Positions 45,333 through 55,751 of a stretch of DNA of 64,000 bases are shown piece after piece; positions within the stretch are counted from its first letter, which is position 1; each line of letters starts with the position of its first letter. The notes below the pieces were generated by a model, which was given only the letters and a program-made list of their open reading frames with translations, was not told the origin of the DNA and searched no databases. Source of the DNA: Canna indica (Eukaryota; Streptophyta; Magnoliopsida; Zingiberales; Cannaceae); assembly GCA_034359265.1 (NCBI GenBank), contig CP136890.1:53065501-53129500 (forward strand), read 5' to 3'. The position numbers were made by a program, and so were the translations under genes.

Positions 45333-45443
45333 CCCTAGGAATTGACAACACCCACTGGTGCTTTTTCAATCTACTTTACACCCGGCAAAATCGGCATCCG
45401 AAAAACCAATTAAATCGAAAGATGCATTACATGAATACCATAA

Positions 45444-46349
45444 TCATAAGTCAACTGTGCCCTTCAAATATCTCAGTATGCATTTGACCGCACTCAAGTG
45501 AGACATTCTAGAAAAAGATTGAAACCTAGCACATGCACAAACACTAAACATGATATCGGGTCTACTTGCAGTTAAATAGAGAAGACTATCAATCATACCT
45601 CGATATCTTTTTTCATCTACTTTGACACCATCTTCATCTTTGTCAAGCTTGATGGATGTGCTCATTGGTGTAGAAGCTATCTTGGCTTCATTCATTCCAA
45701 ACCTTTGGATGAGCTCCTTTGTGTATTTAGCTTGACTTATGAAGATTCCTTTGTTGGTTTGCTTGATTTCGAGACCAAGCATGAAGGAAAGTTCTCCCAT
45801 CATACTCATCTCAAACTCTTCTTGCATGCATTCTGCAAACCACTCACAAAGTAATTCATTAGTACCATCAAATATTATATCATCAACATAAATTTGTACG
45901 AGTAAAATATTATTTTCATTATATTTTATAAAAAGTGAAACATCGGCTTTTCCAATTCTAAAGTCTTGATCGATCAAAAACGTCGAAAGCCTTTCATACC
46001 AAGCCCTAGGGGCTTGTTTCAAATCATACAAAGCCTTTTTAAGTTTAAAAACATGGTTTGGAAACTCAAAACTTTCAAATCCGGGGGGTTGTTCAACATA
46101 AACTTCTTCATCGATAAAACCATTTAAATATGCACTTTTAACATCCATTTGAAAAATTTTAAAGTCATTAAAACTAGCATAAGCTAAAAGCATGTGAATT
46201 GCTTCTATTCTAGCTACGGGAGCAAAAGTTTCATTATAATCAATTCCTTCTTCTTGATTGTGCCCTAGGGCCACTAACCTAGCTTTGTTTCTAATAACTA
46301 AACGTCCTTCATCTAACTTGTTTCTAAATTCCCATTTAGTCTCAATCAT
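45444..46349 (-). CDS. Copia reverse transcriptase (RVT_2) of B2, long open frame
   Basis: 301 residues uninterrupted. Motifs in order: 'RLVALGHNQEEGIDYNETFA', 'FQMDVKSAYLNGFIDEEVYV', 'LKKALYDLKQAPRAWYERL', 'LLVQIYVDDIIFDGTNELL' with the catalytic YVDD, 'LSFMLGLEIKQTNKG' and 'RPDIMFSVCACARFQ'. It would copy element RNA to DNA. A stop separates it from the linker ORF at 46380-46583 and a frameshift separates it from RNase H, so the original polyprotein is not continuous. The start Met is internal to the polyprotein. Confidence 0.88.
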   Translation of the reverse strand: MIETKWEFRNKLDEGRLVIRNKARLVALGHNQEEGIDYNETFAPVARIEAIHMLLAYASFNDFKIFQMDVKSAYLNGFIDEEVYVEQPPGFESFEFPNHVFKLKKALYDLKQAPRAWYERLSTFLIDQDFRIGKADVSLFIKYNENNILLVQIYVDDIIFDGTNELLCEWFAECMQEEFEMSMMGELSFMLGLEIKQTNKGIFISQAKYTKELIQRFGMNEAKIASTPMSTSIKLDKDEDGVKVDEKRYRGMIDSLLYLTASRPDIMFSVCACARFQSFSRMSHLSAVKCILRYLKGTVDL

Positions 46350-46379
46350 TGTTTGTCCGCTAGGTCTAGGTACTAAGTC

Positions 46380-46583
46380 TCATACTTCATTCCTAATAAA
46401 TTGATTAAGTTCTTCTTGCATAGCTATTACCCAAAATTCATCTTCTATTGCTTCCTTAATATTTTTTGGCTCTACTTGAGATATGAATGCTACATATTGA
46501 CAAATGTTCTTGAGTTTAGAGCACGTTACCACTCCCGTTGATGGTTCTCCAATGACTTGATCCATTGGATGATCTTTAATCAA
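46380..46583 (-). pseudogene. Linker before copia RT in B2
   Basis: 'MIKDHPMDQVIGEPSTGVVT' and 'QYVAFISQVEPKNIKEAIED' followed by a stop at 'IRNEV'. The same linker is fused to gag in B1. Confidence 0.75.
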
Positions 46584-47470
46584 TCGGTACCCTTTGGGGA
46601 GAGATGGTAGTGCTTCCTCTTCTTCTTCTTCATCTTGAGGTAGAGTTGAGGATGAGAGTTCATCATGTTGAGTTTCCTTATTTTTTTCTCCTCAACCTCT
46701 TTATCATGAAATGTGAGTTCCTCAAGTTTCTCACCTACATTCACAATCGTAACATTTCTAGAAGAATCATTAGTTTCATCAAATGTAACATGCATAAATT
46801 CTTCAACAATCATAGTTCTATGATTATAAACTTTATATGCCTTAGAACTATTTGAGTAACCTAGGAAAATACCTTCATCGGATTTAGAATCAAATTTTCC
46901 TAGATGCTCCTTAGTGTTTAAGATAAAACATTTACATCCAAAAATACGAAAATAACCCACACTTGGGATTTTATTATTCCAAAGCTCAAAATATGTTTTC
47001 TTAATTTTAGGTATTAATAAAACACAATTAAGCACATAACAAGAGGTATTTATGGCTTCGGCCCAGAAGTACTTGGGCAAATTATTTTCACAAAGCATGA
47101 TCCTAGCCATCTCTTGTAAGGTTCTATTCTTCCTCTCAACCACCCCATTTTGTTGAGGGGTTCTAGGGGAAGAAAAGGTATGCTCAATACTCAATTCATC
47201 ACAAAATTTAGAAAACTTTTCATTTTTAAATTCTCCTCCATTATCGCTTCTAATTTTCGAAATTGAAGTTCCCTTCTCATTTGTAACTTTCCTAGCAATT
47301 TTTTTGAAAACGTCAAAAGTTTCATTTTTCTTAGCTAAGAAGAAAACCCATGTAAATCTCGAGAAATCATCAATCAAAATATAGCAATATAATTTTCTAC
47401 CTAGACTAGCTACATCACAAGGACCAAAGAGATCCATGTGCACAAGTTCAAGTGTTCTAGATGTACTCAC
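46580..47470 (-). CDS. Copia integrase core of B2, long open frame
   Basis: 296 residues. The rve domain has all three acidic residues: Asp13 in 'LVHMDLFGP', Asp76 in 'KIRSDNGGEF' and Glu112 in 'GVVERKNRT', with exactly 35 residues between the last two (D-35-E). It continues 'LPKYFWAEAINTSCYVLN' and 'IFGCKCFILNT'. It would integrate element DNA. A frameshift after 'EVEEKK' ends the true sequence. The upstream zinc-binding part lies around 47470-47590, partly in another frame, before the TRIM array. Confidence 0.88.
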   Translation of the reverse strand: MSTSRTLELVHMDLFGPCDVASLGRKLYCYILIDDFSRFTWVFFLAKKNETFDVFKKIARKVTNEKGTSISKIRSDNGGEFKNEKFSKFCDELSIEHTFSSPRTPQQNGVVERKNRTLQEMARIMLCENNLPKYFWAEAINTSCYVLNCVLLIPKIKKTYFELWNNKIPSVGYFRIFGCKCFILNTKEHLGKFDSKSDEGIFLGYSNSSKAYKVYNHRTMIVEEFMHVTFDETNDSSRNVTIVNVGEKLEELTFHDKEVEEKKIRKLNMMNSHPQLYLKMKKKKRKHYHLSPKGTD

Positions 47471-47592
47471 TTGATTAATGCTATGAAATGAGGACTTAAC
47501 TTGTTTACCATGTTGACATGCATCACAAAGTTTGTCTTTTTCAAATTTATCTTAGGTATTCCTTTTACTAAGTCCTTTTTAGATATTTCTAG

Positions 47593-48243
47593 ACCACAAG
47601 CTAGCTCAAAGGGGGAGGATTGTCCAATCTATTTAAAGGCTATCTAGATCACAACCTCAACCAATGTGAGACTTTAACACACACACACACACACCCACGC
47701 CCAGGATCCACATTTGGAGCGTGAAGTTTTGCAGGTGGCCCACAATCAACAATAGGTCTGGCTCTAATACTAAGTTAGAAAATCAGACTTGGACCTAACT
47801 CCACCCCAAAAGCTAGCTCATAGGGGGAGGATTGTCCAATCTATTTAAAGGCTATCTAGACCACAACCTCTACCGATGTGAGAATTAAATAATTGTTAGA
47901 AAATTAGACTTGGATCTAACTCCACCCCAAAAGCTATCTCATAGGGGCAGGATTGTCCAATCTATTTAAAGGCTATCTAGACCACAACCTCTACCAATGT
48001 GAGACTTTAACACACACCCCTCACGCCCAGGATCCACATCTGGAGTATGAAATTCTACAGGTGGCCCACTCTCAACCATAGGTTTGGCTCTTATATCATG
48101 TTAGAAAATCAGCCTTGGACCTAACTCCACCCCAAAAGCTAGGGGGAGAATCAAATTTTCCTAGATGAAGCCTAGGGGGAGAATTGTTCAATCTATTTAA
48201 AGGCTATCTAGACCACAACCTCAACCAATGTGGGACTTTAACA
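47593..48243 (-). mobile_element. TRIM-like tandem array (four short LTRs) inside B2
   Basis: LTR-like units, given in plus orientation, run from 'tgttagaaaatcag' to 'gtgagactttaaca': about 47593-47679 (partial), 47773-47893, 47894-48012 and 48099-48243, about 119 bases when complete. Spacers at 47680-47772 and 48013-48098 hold 'cacgcccaggatccacat' and end in text like 'ggctctaata', a decayed PBS complement. The second and third LTRs abut with no spacer. The minus strand has a TATA-like 'CTTTAAATAG'. No coding capacity. It splits the pre-integrase to integrase junction of B2. Confidence 0.7.
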
Positions 48244-49752
48244 ATTTATTGGATGAGGCTCATGCTAGCATGTCCTAGCCTTGTATGCCATATCCAAGCA
48301 ACTTCCATTAAACTTTCTTGGGCTATGTGTGTGAGCATGGAAGTGTGCATGTGCATGATTGTTTGATGACCCCTTTTTATGTACAACCTTAGGCATGGTA
48401 TTTTGTAGGGTTGTCATTTTTTCATTTAGCATGCAAAGTTCCTTTTTTAAGTTTAGCGTGCTATTATTCAAATGCTCTACTTCATCACTTAAGAACATGT
48501 TTTCATTTTCCAACTTTTCATTTTCATTTTCTAAGTTTCTCTTAGCATCATCTAAGGCATGCTTCTCTTCCTTAAGGGTATCTACTTCTTTCCTTAATGC
48601 ATTGCATGAAAGTAGCAAGTTATCATTTTCAATCTCTAAGGATTTGTTGTCCTTTTTAAGCTCTTTAAACTTCTTACTAATATCATTAAATTCATCATGC
48701 ATTTGATCAAATTCATTTTTTAGTTCTTCTTGCGTGAATGAAAGCTCGTCAAATGTAAATCTTATCTCATTGTCATTTGCCATGAGGCAAAGATTTGCCT
48801 TTTCACTCTTGGAGTCTTTTTACTTGACGAAGACTCGCTTTCATCCCAAGAAGCCATCATCGCCTTCTTCTTCTTCTTGTATTTGTCTTTTTTGTGAGGG
48901 TTAGAGGTGGAAGCCATCTTGAGAAGTGGGCAATCCATCCTTAGATGCCCTATTTTGTTGCAATTGAAGCATGTGTAGCCTCCTCTTCCCTTCCTCATGC
49001 CTCCTCTCATGAAACTCATGAATCTTCTTGCCAACATCGCCATCTCTTCAAACTCATCCGTCTCTTCCTCGGATGATGAGGGTTCTTCACGTGATGCTTT
49101 TAAGGCAATGGTCTTGCCTTTGGGAGCATCTTCCTCCTTGTATTGCTTCATATGGGTCTCATGTGTCATGAGAGACCCAGTGATCTTCAAGGTGCTTGTA
49201 TCCTTTGCTTCCATGATTGCGATGACCTTGGGCTCCCAAGTTTTTGGAAGGGAACGAAGGAGCTTCATTACCTTCTCCTCTTCCCTTATATCTCTACCAA
49301 GGTTAGCTAATCCATTTGTAATATTTTGAAAGCGAACATACATGGCATCAATAGATTCATGTGATAACATCTTGAACATTTCATAATCATGCATGAGTAG
49401 GTTTATCTTATATTCTTTAACTTGTGAAGTCCCTTCATGTGTAGTCTCTTAGACTTTCCAGAGTTCATATGCAGACTTACAAGAAGAAATTCTATTAAAT
49501 TCATTGATTCATGTGATATAGTGCATTGACGGCCTTTGCATTTGCATTAAAGAGATTAATTTCTTCTTGATCCCACTCATCCATATCCTTAGTTGGTTAC
49601 TTATACTCTACTTGAATCATTCTCCATACATCCATGCCTAGTGATTGTAGGAAGCCATTCATGTGTATCTTCCAATAGGCATAGTTATTTCCATCGAACA
49701 ATGGTGGAGTAAGAGTAGAGGACCCTTGAGCTAGTTGGATTACACTAGTCAT
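48244..49752 (-). pseudogene. Copia Gag of B2, broken, fused to pre-integrase sequence
   Basis: It starts MTSVIQLAQG at 49752 with the UBN2 hallmark 'PPLFDGNNYAYWK', soon followed by stops. 48762-49394 is open: 'VMKLLRSLPKTWEPKVIAIM' and knuckle CFNCNKIGHLRMDC. A frameshift in the Ser-rich stretch leads to 48265-48783, a coiled coil ('LKEEKHALDDAKRNLENENE'). Then 'RKFNGSCL' runs straight into the pre-integrase motif 'WHTRLGHASMSLIQ' in another frame (about 48250-48300). The second knuckle and the protease are deleted. The long coiled coil after the knuckle is typical of SIRE/Maximus gag. Confidence 0.85.
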
Positions 49753-49796
49753 TCTAAATTGTAGGGTAGATGGTTAAATCTAATCCTACGACCTTA

Positions 49797-49807
49797 CTCT
49801 GATACCA
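49797..49807 (-). other. Primer-binding site of B2
   Basis: The minus strand reads TGGTATCAGAG, two bases inside the 5' LTR. Initiator tRNA-Met type. Confidence 0.9.
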
Positions 49808-49809
49808 AT

Positions 49810-51123
49810 TGTTGAGTGATACCCACACTAGAAGAGAGGGTTGAATAGTGTTGGGAGACTTTTAGGAATCTACTTCAATTTCTTTTAAGTCAATTCCAAC
49901 TTTGAACGGAAGTGCGTGCAACTAAATGATGTTCGTTAACAAGTATGAAACATAATTATAAGCAATCACACAAGGCAATGCAAACTCAACAAATTATAGT
50001 GGTTCGGCCAATCGCCTACTCCACTACCTTGGCTCCACACCAAGGATTTCTAATCAAATTTTTTATAGACCTTGTGTTTCCCTTTGAATACAACCGAGGA
50101 CTCAATTCTCAACCCTTTGAGAACTCCTCAAAACTATTCACCTAGGCAAAACACAATTCTACAAAAAAAACCCTAAGTGTTTACACTAGCATACCTAGCA
50201 AGCTAATCAATGAAAACTAAGTTCAAGTAACAAGTAAAATTACAATGAAAAGAGCTAAGGAGTAAACCACAACAAAGAGCTCTTTTCCAAGCCTTCAATG
50301 CCTTCAACTCCACAAGACGTTGAGATCGAATTGAAGCCAGAGTTGACGGAAGATGAGCGCTTGAAAGAAGTCGTAGATCTGAGAAGCAAGCACGAGGAAA
50401 TCAAGCTTAGAAGGCACAAATCTCTCTTTGAAAGCTTTAATCAATGGTTAAGAGACTTTAATGAAGGTTGGTGAGGGGTATTTATAACCCCTCCCATGGA
50501 ACGGCTCTTCAACGGGCATTTTTTTGCCCGTTGGACACCGACCATTCGCTTGCTGATCGATCGTCAGTCGACCAACCAATCGACCGCCCAGCGACCGCTG
50601 GCGTTTTGCCTTTCTACAGCCATGTTCGATCGATCGAATTGATCTCGATTTAAATCCTCTATTGTCCGATCAACCGCTCGGTCGATCGAATTAGCCACTG
50701 CCAAATTTTGGCCTTGTTCCATCGATCGAAGTAGCCACTGCCAGTTTTTGGCCTTGTTCGGTCGACCGAAGTGGCTACTACCATTTTTCTGCCTTGTTCG
50801 GTCGATCGATCGGTTGACCGAACCTGGGCTGAGGCTGATTTTTACATTTACTTTGTTACACACTTTTTCTTGGGTTTTGTTACCAAGTTTTGACTTTGAT
50901 AACTTTACAAATAGGCTTGGGATGAGATCCTAGGGATATATTATAAGGGATCTACTTGATCTGCATCTGAGCCTTTCTTGACAATTTTTGCGATTCTCCT
51001 AGCGAAGTTCGCGTGTTTATCGCAACCTCAACCTGAACTCAAGACTGCACACACATATATTAAATACGTGTTTGTTATCATCAAAATAGAGATCGAAGCC
51101 TAAGAGGAACCCTTGGGCCAATA
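49810..51123 (-). mobile_element. 5' LTR of B2
   Basis: TGTTGAGTGATACCC to CCAATA (CCAACA with one change), 1314 bases. The TATA box is at 50479-50486 and the U3 repeat at 50550-50825. Confidence 0.9.
50550..50825. repeat. U3 minisatellite (B2 5' LTR)
   Basis: GGTCGACCGA-type pairs near 50568, 50665, 50718, 50758 and 50805. Fewer intact palindromes than in the 3' LTR. Confidence 0.8.
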
Positions 51124-51960
51124 GTAATGAAATTGGAACTTAGGGTTACCTGAGCTATCCGCGTCTGTACTTATTGTAGGTCGAGGTGATGACGCCGTCC
51201 GATAATCTTGTGAGGATATTGCTCAAAATGGGCAAGGCTGATCCCGGAGATGGCGGGCTTGTAGTGGCGTATCTCTCGTGATAAGGGAGATCGTGGATAT
51301 ACTTGTTTGGCTGAGTGAAACCCTCGGCCAGAGCCATTTGGTTTGGCTTGAAGTGGGTGGTGGGACGCCATTGGGTCTAATCCGACCGGGTCCAATTGTT
51401 CTAGTCCAGTCCACAACTCCCGAGCTCGGCCGGAGTCTGGAGGACTGTGTGCAGAGCTCTTAGGTAGGGCTAACTTCCTTGCTTTTGATGCCCATAGGGT
51501 TTAAGGGATTTTCAAAAATATTGGTCGTGTTGTGTTCAGTCCTTGTAAGGGCTGAGTTGTGTTGGGTGGCCTTGGAGGCTAGTTTCAATTAGGCGATTAC
51601 AGGGGTCATGTTGAAGTGGTCGGCTGTGGAGGCCGACTTGAAGTAGGTGGCCGTGAAGACCAAACTAGAGCAAGCGACTATGAAGATCGGGCATGAGAGG
51701 GCAGCCAGGGAGGCCGAATTGGTGATCATGAAGGTCACATCAGAGTGGTCGATTGCGAAGGCCGAGCTGGAGCAGGTGACCCTGAAGGTCACGTTGAGGT
51801 AAGTGGTCGTCGAGGCCGAGCTAGAGCAGCAGACCCATCTTCGGTTGGCACGTAGAAATTTTTGTGTCGTCCCGGGAACAACCCGAGCCGAACCCAAGGA
51901 GTCATGATTTCGGCTCATAAACAAAGAGGCCGTGAAGAACGTTTGACTGACTACAAGAGT
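51124..51960 (+). mobile_element. Tat noncoding end and antisense coiled-coil ORF remnant
   Basis: 51371-51480 contains 'ttgggtctaatccgaccggg', the unoccupied version of the LTR-A site at 14140. 51565-51900 reads, with stops, 'KLEQATMKIGHERAAREAEL' and 'IAKAELEQVTLKVTL', a coiled coil like those at 37588 and 59580. It ends where mitochondrial-looking DNA begins. Confidence 0.55.
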
Positions 51961-53801
51961 CAGAATTGACTACTCTATGAAATGGATTGCGCACTGATTA
52001 TCGAGAATGAATGGAACCTCCATCCAGAAGATAGCTTGAACTAGCATTGTGACTACATCTATCTAACCAATAGAAAAAAGTCTTCCCAAGGGACCCAAGC
52101 TGGAGAGGTGGGAGAGGAGAGAGAAGGAATTTACATTTGACCAATGACCAGACTAGAGCGATGAGCTAACTGAGCTAACAAGGGAAGGAAATCATTAAAG
52201 TGCTATTGGTGTATTAGAATGGTAATCCACTGAGCTAGCCAGCCAACAAGATCTTTCTCTTCATATACGTATACGCGATTTTCTCGATACCTCTTCCAGG
52301 CTAAGTCAATTACCTAAAAGACCGCTTGAACTCGCCCTCTTACTAAAGGTCTTATACCAACTCCAAAACTCGAGGGTCCGAAGGGTACACACGAAAGCAG
52401 AAGGAAAAGCGGCCACAAAACCATTTACTCAATTGTAGCAAGGCTTCGCCGACTGAGCATATCAACTCTATAGTCTCCCTCCCGATCCCGAATTCTTCTC
52501 TCTTTTCTGCAACTGCTTTAACGCGCCACCCCTAGGGGAAGGAAAGGTTAACAGCTTTAGCAAGTGTTTTAAGATAAGCGGCCCTTGCCTTTTGAGCTGG
52601 GGCAATCAATCAGTCCATTCATTCCTGCCTTTCATTTTTGGACAATACCTTATACCAGTTCCGCCTTCTCCCCCGATGACCGATGATCTCCTTCCTGACT
52701 CGCAAAGAAGAGGTCTTGACTTGTTTACTACTTCAAACCTGGCTCAGACGATCGAAAGCTAACGATATACTTCTCAAATGCAAGTGCAAGTCGCCTCTTT
52801 TTGTATGTTTCACTCGCTCCCTTCATCTACCGAACCATCCCTGCCTTGGCCTTCCCTCTGTCTCTGTCTTCGCTCGCTTTATTGCTCGCTTGGCTCGGCT
52901 CGGTATTGAAGAATACACACTCTCCTTTGTTCGAGCTTTGCTGGTATAAAAAACATGAAGACGCCTTTTGTACATAAAGAGGTATATAAGAAAAAACACC
53001 TTAGACTTATTCTTCCAATCCCTCTCTTATCGAATGAGCAGGTAAGTACATGCATCTTCCCCCCTGACAAAGCATGATCCCCCAGTCGATTGAGTCAAAA
53101 CTTCCCCTTTGTACTGATTCCTCCATGTACCTAGGTAGCGAGTGATTAAGACAGCCCGAGTTGCTAAGAAGTCAGGAACGTTGTTTATTATCCACTTTCC
53201 AACTATCTTCCTTCTACCGAGCGAGATTGAGAGATGAAGCGGGCAAGCAACATAATGTATTGAAATAAGGAGTGCGAGTAGGCTTTCTTTTTTGGCTTAT
53301 TTATTCTGTCATTGGAACGATGCTTTTTTAGTCCAAGGTATAAATGGTTTTCCATTTTGGAAATGATTTCCATTCAAATTCCATAATGAATGGACAAATT
53401 TTATGGAAAAATCCAAAGATAGGGATTGAACGAGCTCGTGCCCTTCCTCATTACCAATATCAAAAGTATTTCACTTGAAAAAATATCCATTGAAACCTTA
53501 AACCTATTCAATGTGAATTGAAGAGTTGAGCTCTGAGATGCCGAGAATCTGGTCTTGGTTGGTGCTCTAGTAAGAGCATTAGTTGTTCTCTTATCCCTGC
53601 TGTTGAAGGAGCGGTCTTAGAACAATCCACTTCTATTCTATTTACTTGGAAGCAGGACAACTATAAGTGTCACTTAGTCAAATTCTTTTTGATTTTCGTA
53701 CGCTTTTTCATTTGTCAGTAGACTTGAATGAAAACTCTTCCATTTCAGGTGGAAAGAATAGCGTAGTCGTGTAACCAAAAGGATGGATGGAATGGCACTG
53801 T

Positions 53802-53873
53802 AGGAACGGTCGGATTCGAACCGACGAATAGAAGTTTTGCAGACTTCTGCCTTAGCCACTTGGCTACAGTTCC
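53802..53873 (-). tRNA. trnC: tRNA-Cys (GCA), bacterial-like, one-base lesion in the acceptor stem
   Basis: The minus strand folds as a tRNA: acceptor GGAACTG, D arm 'GCCAAGTGGCTAAGGC', anticodon stem GAAGT/ACTTC with loop CTGCAAA (anticodon GCA at 53838-53840), T arm GTCGG-TTCGAAT-CCGAC, 3' CGTTCC plus discriminator T. CCA is not encoded. The 3' acceptor strand is one base short of pairing fully with GGAACTG (CAGTTCC expected). The D arm and anticodon region resemble bacterial tRNA-Cys and not the usual plant plastid or mitochondrial gene. A bacterial-like second trnC has been reported from plant mitochondria. Confidence 0.85.
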
Positions 53874-54254
53874 CTATCAATTCCATGTCTTTCCCCCATG
53901 TCCGACTTTGCTTCAGAGGGTGATACCAATACGTATATCAAAAAGAATGCCTTGGTTCGGATCCCTCGACATCAATTCATTAGAAAAGAAGGATTCGAGC
54001 AGCGGTAAGAGCGGTAAGAAAGTCCTGTCTTAGAATAGTGATAAACAAGTCCTCCTGCCCTCGAACGAGAAAGAGGAACTTACTTCTCTTCTATTTTGTT
54101 CTTCATTCCTTATTAGTTGCCTAGTTCTGAGACAAGATATGCTTCTCTTGTATAGCCTATAGGAGATCCATCTCTTTTCTAGGTTGGAATTGTTGATGTG
54201 TTCCACGCTTGTTTCGAGCCTTCTTCTTCTCCTTCCGAATCACCAGGATCTCCT

Positions 54255-55751
54255 TGAAGACGAAATGGCAACACTAGAGGGGGGGTGAATAGTATGTTTT
54301 CTAAATTAATTAGCCTAAATTTGATTTTAATTATTTTCTTTAAATCGTTTAGGCAAGATGCAATTATGCGATTAAATGCGGAAGCAAGATAAAACAATTA
54401 AGCACAACAATATATCAATGCAAACACACAAGATTCATAGTGGTTCAGTCCCAATGCCTACGCCACTACCTAAGCACCCCGCTTAGGATTTCCAAACTAG
54501 TTTTACTAGATTAATTCTCGTTTCCCTTACATAGAGGACTTTGACTCGAAGAGTCTCACTCTCGACCTAAGGTACTTCCACACCCGAAAGTCTCCGCCTT
54601 CTTATCGAGAGCACTCTTCCACCTCAACCCTAAGGGACAACTCGACTAATCCTAGTAACACTACGTTTACACAAGTACAAGTGGCTTTACACCTTCACAA
54701 CAAGGTAACCACTTTCTCACAAGAAGACCTAACACCCGGTCTTCGTACAAACCCAAATCAAAGAAAAACAGTTCAAATAACAAATAAAAATTACAATGGA
54801 AAGAGCTTAGAATAAAACCATGAATAAATCCGCTTTTCAATCCTTTAGAACCTCCAACTCGCTGAGTCGTAGAGCTCGATTCAATTCCCAAGTTGAGGCA
54901 GCAGCTGGCGCTTGAGAGAATGTTCACGGAAAGAGTAGAGCGCGCTTAATCAATCTCTCAAATCTTCCTTTTAATTGCTCAATAAAATTTGTAGAAGTTA
55001 AGGAAGAGGTACAAAAAAGATTAGATGAGGTATATTTATACCCTCACCAAGAAATGGCAGCTCAACGGATAGAAAACTATCCGTTGCAGTCACCCTGTCG
55101 ATTGGTCGGTCGATCGACCGATCGACCGCTCACATCGACCGCTGCGTCGGTCGACCGCCAGACGCGAATCCCTCGATCCCACGTTCGGTCAACCAATCGG
55201 TTGACCGACTCATGGAGCCTGGGTCGCGCAACTGCATGATCCTTAATTCGGATGACCGATTGGTCGACCGATGAGTATTCTACTCATTTTAGGCCTCTGT
55301 CGGTAGATCGACCGATCGACCGAAGTAGCCACTACCGGTTTTCGGCAATGTTCGATCGACCGACCGGTCGACCGAATTAGCTACTACCACTTACTTACAC
55401 TATTCAGTCGACCGAACCTAGGCTGAGTTTGATTTCTTCAGCCTTTTTCTTCCGCGCTTTGTTTTCTGGTTCCGACTTTCAATGAGCATCAACTTGAAGA
55501 GCTTTCCATGTGAACTTTTGGACTCGTCCAAGACATCTTTGGTGCACACATCGATCTTCAAGAAATTCCACGACGAACCCGAGCGCGACGATCAATGTCC
55601 TTCCGATTTTCCAATTATTCCGATCGAGGACATCGAACGCTAATCGATATGGAATCTGAAAGATTTCTTGACAAAATATTAGTTCCATGTTTGTTATCAT
55701 CAAAACCGAGATTAAGAGATTAAGACCAAGGTTGAAAACCTAAAGCCAACA
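54255..55751 (-). mobile_element. Solo LTR-A inside the mitochondrial-type block
   Basis: TGAAGACGAAATGG (aligned base for base with the LTR-A start) to CCAACA, 1497 bases. The duplication CTCCT is exact at 54250-54254 and 55752-55756. The TATA box is at 55033-55040 (minus). TCGGTCGACCGA-type repeats lie at 55090-55405. Confidence 0.9.
55090..55405. repeat. U3 minisatellite (solo LTR-A at 54255)
   Basis: Palindromic pairs such as 'cgaccgaccggtcgaccga' (55357) upstream of the TATA box on the minus strand. Many units are degenerate. Confidence 0.8.

Larger units (their letters stand above)
43171..51123 (-). mobile_element. Copia element B2 (SIRE/Maximus-like) with both LTRs
   Basis: 5' LTR 49810-51123, PBS 49797-49807, gag (49752 to about 48265), a TRIM-like array, integrase (46580-47470), linker, RT (45444-46349), RNase H (45102-45332), polypurine tract 44500-44513 and 3' LTR 43171-44499. 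The order integrase-RT-RNase H is that of Ty1/copia. Stops, frameshifts and a gag to pre-integrase deletion inactivate it. No target duplication is evident; the outermost 3' LTR bases are diverged. It is the best-preserved element here. Confidence 0.92.

Noticed and set aside
52683..52949. 88-residue ORF in the mitochondrial-type block
   Set aside because: No recognised mitochondrial gene and no start or domain evidence. Chance ORFs of this size are common in such DNA.
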